25,292 nt of DNA, from positions 1 through 25,292 of IMG/VR virus record IMGVR_UViG_3300012204_000025; one strand, given 5' to 3'. Shown piece by piece: positions 21,760 through 25,292 of the stretch; position 1 is the first letter of the stretch; each line of letters starts with the position of its first letter. The notes beneath the pieces are model-generated. The model had not been told where the DNA came from. It made no database searches and saw nothing but the letters and a program-made list of their open reading frames with translations. The stretch is from a virus. A program made the translations under genes and the position numbers.

Positions 21760-22653
21760 TTACTTCCCGGCCGCTGCGGCCTTTATAGCTGCCTCGAAAC
21801 GAGATTTCGCCTCGTTGTTTACCGTCTGTTGAGTCGCCTGCTTACCTGCGTCACCGAGAAGCTTGGAAACGTACGCCTTGGCTTTCTGCGTACGAGTTTT
21901 ATCGAGACCACCAGAAAGTTTCGTGAATTCCTGCTCGAGTCGCATACGCTTGATGGCATCCTCGAGTTCTTCGTTACTGAGATGCCGAGTCGTCTTCTGA
22001 GTCTTGACGCCGCCCTTTAGGGCGCTGACTCGGGTAGTATCCGATGAATCGGAAGAAGTTTGACGATTGCGATGAACTCCCCACTTCATGCCCTTGACGC
22101 CGAAGTGCTCAAGAATATCGGCAACGGCCGTCGAACTCTCTTCAGACATGGAGAAATCACTCAAAAGGGCGTCGTCGGACTTGAGCCGGAACGTTGGCCC
22201 CGAGGAGTCTTCCGTCCATAGAGCGATTTGATCGAAGTTCATCCAGCTGAATCCTGGATAATCCCGAGGATCCTTTTTTGCTGGCGTGGCAGGAAACCCC
22301 AACGTCAGATGAGGAATCCAGTCCGGAAACCGCTCATTGGCTCGAGCCGCAGCGTTGATGAGCGAATTCGCCAATAGATTTGAACGGAACTGCTCGACCT
22401 TGCGAAAGTTCCACTCTTTCGAGAAGAACAGAACGTCGGCTTTCTTGTCTCCGAGTTCTCCGCGACGGTCGACAGACAGTCCAAATCGAGTCATCAACGA
22501 GGCCGCATGCTCGATGTAGTCGGAAACTAATGCGAGTTCCTCTGGCGTCCAGCCAGGATCTTCGAATGCAAGAAGAGTCATGTGCGGAATTTTCTCGCTC
22601 GAGATCCTCCACACGTAGTCATCTTGAATCGGGATTGCTACGATTGCAAACAC
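21760..22653 (-). CDS. 2H phosphoesterase-like protein with GVKGMKWG motif, 297 aa
   Basis: The preferred start is GTG at 22653, with AGAGGAGG 4 nt upstream; the ATG at 22671 is inside the previous gene's end and has no SD. Residues 1-165 resemble the 2H (LigT / 2'-5' RNA ligase-like) fold, with two HxT motifs, HMTLLAF (H24) and HLTLGFP (H115), about 90 residues apart as in that family. At about 182-194 is EHFGVKGMKWGVHRNR, and the rest is a charged, helical C-terminus. Known 2H enzymes act on RNA 2'-3' cyclic ends, on 2'-5' oligoadenylate or on cyclic phosphates. The substrate here is unknown. It lies between a connector gene and the large terminase. Confidence 0.8.
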   Translation of the reverse strand: MFAIVAIPIQDDYVWRISSEKIPHMTLLAFEDPGWTPEELALVSDYIEHAASLMTRFGLSVDRRGELGDKKADVLFFSKEWNFRKVEQFRSNLLANSLINAAARANERFPDWIPHLTLGFPATPAKKDPRDYPGFSWMNFDQIALWTEDSSGPTFRLKSDDALLSDFSMSEESSTAVADILEHFGVKGMKWGVHRNRQTSSDSSDTTRVSALKGGVKTQKTTRHLSNEELEDAIKRMRLEQEFTKLSGGLDKTRTQKAKAYVSKLLGDAGKQATQQTVNNEAKSRFEAAIKAAAAGK

Positions 22654-22664
22654 GTTGCCTCCTC

Positions 22665-23063
22665 TCACCATCCGTCGAGTGGATACTCGTATGAAGTTGT
22701 CGTGACTGGATCAGGATCCGTCCAGATGCTTTCTTCCATCTGAACGTTGAGCCGCCATTCAAGCTCCTTGATCTGCTGCTGCATTGCCTCGATGGCGTAT
22801 GACGTAGTCGGCGGATCGAAAAGCAGTCGAACTCGCAGGTAAACGTACGTCTTCACCGCATTCAGGCGAATGTCGGAACCGAGGAAGTCACTCCACACAG
22901 GCGTGGCATCCTCGATCATGAATCCCACAGTCGGTCCCACCCCAAGCTGGGTCAGGGTCGAAAAGACCGAGTTGATATGGGTGATGATGTCGAGGTCGAA
23001 AGCTGTGTAGCTCGCCTCGATACCCAGAATCTTCTTGGTGCTAGTGAGAATGCTGTCACTCAT
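22665..23063 (-). CDS. gp6-like head-tail connector protein, 132 aa
   Basis: The start is ATG at 23063 (MSDSILTSTKKILG) with AGGAGGTGA 5-7 nt upstream; the GTG at 23072 overlaps that SD. The pattern ILTSTKKILGI...FDLDIITHINSVFSTLTQLGVGP...RLNAVKTYVYLRVRLLFDPPTTSYAIEAM...IKELEWRLN is characteristic of the phage gp6-like head-tail connector (adaptor) family, which docks beneath the portal. These genes usually follow the capsid gene. Here the gene lies upstream of the large terminase, between endolysin and 2H protein. Confidence 0.9.
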   Translation of the reverse strand: MSDSILTSTKKILGIEASYTAFDLDIITHINSVFSTLTQLGVGPTVGFMIEDATPVWSDFLGSDIRLNAVKTYVYLRVRLLFDPPTTSYAIEAMQQQIKELEWRLNVQMEESIWTDPDPVTTTSYEYPLDGW

Positions 23064-23103
23064 GTTGGTCACCTCCTCGGTTCCCTACCATTTTGACGGT
23101 TTG

Positions 23104-23961
23104 TTACAGGACCTTGCCGTCGTAGCTGATGATCGTGTAGCCGAACTGCTTCATCTTCAACAGAAGCTCCAGGATGTGCGAAGAGTCCTCTCCGATCCCG
23201 AAGTAGTCCTGCAGGTTGGTGATGCAGCTCCGATAGAGCGAGCCAGCGTGAACGAAGTTGTCGGCAACGACGGCCGAGATCCACTCCTGCTCGACCGACG
23301 GATTGACCGGCTGATGTGGAAGCGAACGACCCCAAGCCAGAACCTGACGAGCATCCGCGTAGTACGAGTCCGAGATGTTCATCGGGCTTCCGCCATAAGC
23401 CAAGACGACGGCCCTGGTAGAGATGGTGAGATTCGCCGTCACAGACCTGAAGTGGTCGTACCACTTCTGGGCCGAAACCAAGACCTTGGCGTAGATCGAG
23501 TCCATGTACGGGCCGGCACACTCGGTTGCTGCCCAGTAGTGGTGATAGTGCAGGTTGGCCGAACTCGGGCGGGGTCGGCCGTCGACCACATTGGCAAAGA
23601 GCCAGCCAGCGAGGCGAGCTGCCTTCGTCCAGGTGGTGTCGGAAACCACCCACGTCGGCGCAACGGTCTCATTGCACATCTCGATGGAGATGGATTCCTG
23701 GTTGCCGACATAGTTGCCGGTGGCCCAGGCGTACTCCTGAACTCGGACGTACTGCGCGAGATCGCCATAGCGATCCACGTCGAAATGAGCCGACGCGGGC
23801 CTCGTCTTCCAGACGTTCAGAACGCCTTCGTGTGAGAGCCGGCCGCCGTTGTGATGTAGCGTGACCGACTTCTTCTTGTAGGCGATATGGGTGACGTGAC
23901 CCGTGGCATCCAGCTCGTCGATCAGGTCCTTGACCGGAAGATCGTAGTCGATGGTTGTCAC
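23104..23961 (-). CDS. Endolysin, N-acetylmuramoyl-L-alanine amidase, 285 aa
   Basis: This cleaves the amide bond between muramic acid and the peptide stem to release phage. The start is GTG at 23961, overlapping the upstream stop as GTGA. Residues about 20-165 are an amidase_2-type zinc domain: VTLHHNGG (H36 or H37 as ligand), SISIEMCNE (E94), HYHHYWAATECAGPY (H in 138-141 and C148 as ligands). The C-terminal 120 residues (166-285) probably bind the cell wall; no known repeat was recognised. No signal peptide is present, so export needs a holin. The holin gene lies about 21 kb away, after the tail genes. Confidence 0.9.
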   Translation of the reverse strand: MTTIDYDLPVKDLIDELDATGHVTHIAYKKKSVTLHHNGGRLSHEGVLNVWKTRPASAHFDVDRYGDLAQYVRVQEYAWATGNYVGNQESISIEMCNETVAPTWVVSDTTWTKAARLAGWLFANVVDGRPRPSSANLHYHHYWAATECAGPYMDSIYAKVLVSAQKWYDHFRSVTANLTISTRAVVLAYGGSPMNISDSYYADARQVLAWGRSLPHQPVNPSVEQEWISAVVADNFVHAGSLYRSCITNLQDYFGIGEDSSHILELLLKMKQFGYTIISYDGKVL

Positions 23962-24116
23962 TCGCCGGCTCCCTCGTCGTCGCTCGAGTCGATGTCGGAC
24001 TGCGGAAGATCGGCCTCGGGATCGGGGTAGGACTCGTGGAATCCAGATCCGTCGGCGGTGTCGCGCGCGAGTAATTCCGACACGTCCTCGTCGTCGTAGT
24101 TCAAGTTGTCAGTCAT
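23958..24116 (-). CDS. Small acidic protein, 52 aa
   Basis: The start is ATG at 24116 (MTDNLNYDDEDVSELL) behind AAAGGG, overlapping the basic gene upstream by 8 nt and the endolysin start by 4 nt. Nearly a third of residues are Asp or Glu and there are almost no basic residues. It is probably disordered. No family was recognised. Its close coupling with an equally small basic protein invites the idea that they act together, but nothing proves it. Confidence 0.7.
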   Translation of the reverse strand: MTDNLNYDDEDVSELLARDTADGSGFHESYPDPEADLPQSDIDSSDDEGAGE

Positions 24117-24261
24117 TGCGTCGCCCTTTCTGCTTCTTTCCGTACACCGCACCAAGGAAACCACGCGGCCCCTTGTCCAACGCCTGGTCATCCTTCTGAA
24201 TCTTACCGATGTCTGTCGGTTTCTTTTTAGATCCAGAAGCCTTCTTTTTAGGCTTGGCCAT
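24109..24261 (-). CDS. Small basic protein, 50 aa
   Basis: The start is ATG at 24261 (MAKPKKKASGSKKK), because the SD AAGGAG, which overlaps the HNH stop codon, is well spaced for it; the ATG at 24264 is only 2 nt from the SD. The protein is Lys/Arg-rich at both ends, with one hydrophobic patch (GFLGAVYG). It may bind nucleic acid. It lies between the HNH endonuclease and the small acidic protein. No family was recognised. Confidence 0.7.
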   Translation of the reverse strand: MAKPKKKASGSKKKPTDIGKIQKDDQALDKGPRGFLGAVYGKKQKGRRND

Positions 24262-24270
24262 CATTGCTCC

Positions 24271-24678
24271 TTACCAAAGTTTTGTGTCGCCAGGTCTACG
24301 TTCGACGAGAGGCCGGGGAAGTTGTCGCTCGTCGCCGTAATGAATGGCGTTATGCGTTCGATGTGTAGTGGTGATCAAGAACTCAGGATCGAGAATAGAT
24401 GGGTCTCCTTCCACAATGTCATCCGAATCCATCGGGTTCATATGATGGATTAAAAGTCTCTCGTGGATCTCGTATCCTGGTACAGCAAGATCACAGCCAA
24501 GGTCGCGCGCGATAACGTCGTATCGAACACGTTTCCATTCTCGAGAAGCATAGAACCCTTGATTGATGTAGCGATCAAACCCGAAGGTCGAATTGCCAAC
24601 ACCCCCGCGGAGAACTAAGTACCTGAAACGCTCCTCGAAAGTTTCAAGCCGAATGAGCTCTGAGTATGTCCTAATCAT
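24271..24678 (-). CDS. HNH endonuclease, 135 aa
   Basis: The start is ATG at 24678 (MIRTYSELIRLETFEERFRYL), overlapping the terminase small-subunit end by 8 nt. The HNH site is visible as LLIHHMNPM (paired His), then an Asp/Asn-containing region and LITTTHRTHNAIHYGDE with the last His. The N-terminal YSEL...TFEERFRYL and ending RRPGDTKLW are familiar from phage HNH enzymes beside terminases, which assist cutting at cos sites in HK97-like packaging. It probably works with the small and large terminase subunits. It lies between the small-subunit candidate and the tiny basic gene. Confidence 0.88.
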   Translation of the reverse strand: MIRTYSELIRLETFEERFRYLVLRGGVGNSTFGFDRYINQGFYASREWKRVRYDVIARDLGCDLAVPGYEIHERLLIHHMNPMDSDDIVEGDPSILDPEFLITTTHRTHNAIHYGDERQLPRPLVERRPGDTKLW

Positions 24679-25021
24679 CGTAGTACTCATCCGTGTCGAC
24701 TGGTTCCTGACCAGCGTAAGATCGCATGGCATCAAGTGCAGACGAATACAACTCTTCCACCCGCTTCGCAGAAGCAAGAGCTTCCATCTTAACTTGTGTA
24801 AGACTGTTCTCCAACTCAAGACGTTCTTGCTCGAGTCTTTCTCGAGAAGAACCGAGCTTCAAGTAGTGAGTAATCACCTGCGCTGAAGCCGAACCGTCTT
24901 TGAGTTGCTTTTCTGCTAAATCAACGGCGGCTACAATGAGTTGATTCTCTCTAGCGTCAGGAGTTGTGGCCGGTTTCCGCCGATCTGGTTCGCCTTTCGG
25001 CTCTGTGGTTCGACGGGGCAC
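24671..25021 (-). CDS. terS: Terminase small subunit candidate, 116 aa
   Basis: The start is GTG at 25021 behind AAGGGAG. The N-terminal 25 residues are charged and Pro-rich. They are followed by ENQLIVAAVDLAEKQLKDGSASAQVITHYLKLGSSRERLEQERLELENSL, a helical pattern widespread in Gram-positive phages just upstream of HNH and terminase genes, and an acidic tail (PVDTDEYYDD). The HYLKLGS segment and long coiled coil fit a DNA-binding, oligomeric small subunit. I assign it by similarity in pattern and by position; a plain DNA-packaging accessory protein is the alternative. Confidence 0.7.
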   Translation of the reverse strand: MPRRTTEPKGEPDRRKPATTPDARENQLIVAAVDLAEKQLKDGSASAQVITHYLKLGSSRERLEQERLELENSLTQVKMEALASAKRVEELYSSALDAMRSYAGQEPVDTDEYYDD

Positions 25022-25044
25022 GATTCAACTCCCTTCAGTAGAAG

Positions 25045-25206
25045 TTATGGGGACAGTTGGATGATTCGCACCAGAGTCACGAACACCAAACCTAGGCCGA
25101 GGAAGCCTAGACCGGACCAAGCAGCCCTTTTCGTGAACGTCAGAAAAGTTCCGATGGAGAAACAAACGATTGCGAGTAGGTAGATGAACAAATACAAGCT
25201 GTTCAT
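25045..25206 (-). CDS. Small two-span membrane protein, 53 aa
   Basis: The start is ATG at 25206 behind AGGGAGAC. Two hydrophobic segments, LYLFIYLLAIVCFSIGTFL (about 4-22) and WSGLGFLGLGLVFVTLV (about 29-45), are separated by TKRAA, giving a hairpin topology with a basic loop. It is the first gene of the cluster in transcription order within the window and precedes the terminase small-subunit candidate. No family was recognised. The basic loop suggests both ends lie outside the cytoplasm, which is inference from the positive-inside rule. Confidence 0.75.
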   Translation of the reverse strand: MNSLYLFIYLLAIVCFSIGTFLTFTKRAAWSGLGFLGLGLVFVTLVRIIQLSP

Positions 25207-25263
25207 GTCGTCTCCCTAGTAGTTCCTGGTGACTTTCTACCGAGTTCTTTAGGGCTGTTTAGG

Positions 25264-25291
25264 CCAAATATCCCTCCGGGGCTATTTTTGG
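25264..25291. other. Imperfect inverted repeat at right edge
   Basis: The arms CCAAATA/CCC and GGG/TAT...TGG flank a TCCG loop (25275-25278) with one mismatch and a small bulge. On the plus strand a T run lies in the right arm, so it could terminate plus-strand transcription. It could also be part of a packaging-site region near the terminase genes. Nothing else decisive is visible in 25207-25292. Confidence 0.3.
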
Positions 25292-25292
25292 G

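Overview
The window is a block of late genes from a tailed phage or prophage with a siphovirus plan. Every gene I can support is on the minus strand, so it is read from right (25.3 kb) to left (position 1). The host is most likely an actinobacterium. The tail protein at 4.1-5.3 kb resembles the Rhodococcus phage ReqiPepy6 Gp37 family, the holin is r1t-like, and several small membrane proteins (RVSPDT, MWPF, TPAGLLG types) are ones I associate with actinobacterial phages. By eye the GC content is about 50 percent, and higher in the capsid, tail-tube and endolysin genes. No integrase or repressor is visible, so lifestyle cannot be judged.

Layout in transcription order: a small membrane protein (25.2 kb); a terminase small-subunit candidate and an HNH endonuclease; a tiny basic and a tiny acidic protein; an amidase endolysin; a gp6-like head-tail connector; a 2H phosphoesterase-like protein with a GVKGMKWG motif; the large terminase; a small protein with a second GVLGMKWG motif; the portal; a fused prohead protease and major capsid protein; head closure and tail terminator candidates; the major tail protein; a small virion protein; a tail assembly chaperone; two tail-tube paralogues; a collagen-like fibre protein; a gp10-like neck protein; the tape measure; a Dit-like protein; the Gp37-like tail protein; a short protein; a fibronectin III tail protein; then four small membrane or lysis genes ending with the holin (2.35-1.97 kb). 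Genes are tightly packed with ATGA, GTGA or TAATG overlaps and clear Shine-Dalgarno (SD) sequences. No internal promoter or terminator was seen between 25.2 and 2.0 kb.

Below 1.97 kb the organisation changes. Five near-identical promoter-like elements (P5 to P1) occur in 1.2 kb. P5, P4 and P3 each sit just ahead of one small single-membrane-span protein, with stem-loops between the units. P2 and P1 head two tandem structured intervals of about 110-120 nt with no convincing ORF. Both intervals end in the same 16-nt U-rich element. The P1 interval holds two hairpins whose loops carry the same 13 nt. I read these as candidate phage small RNAs, or as a structured leader for the membrane-anchored 152-residue protein downstream. 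This is the part of the window that known families explain least.

Other points of interest are the protease-capsid fusion with a possible internal capsid start, a related C-terminal beta domain on both capsid and tail-tube proteins, three tail-tube paralogues with a fibre gene placed between chaperone and tape measure, and the 2H/GMKWG protein beside the terminase.
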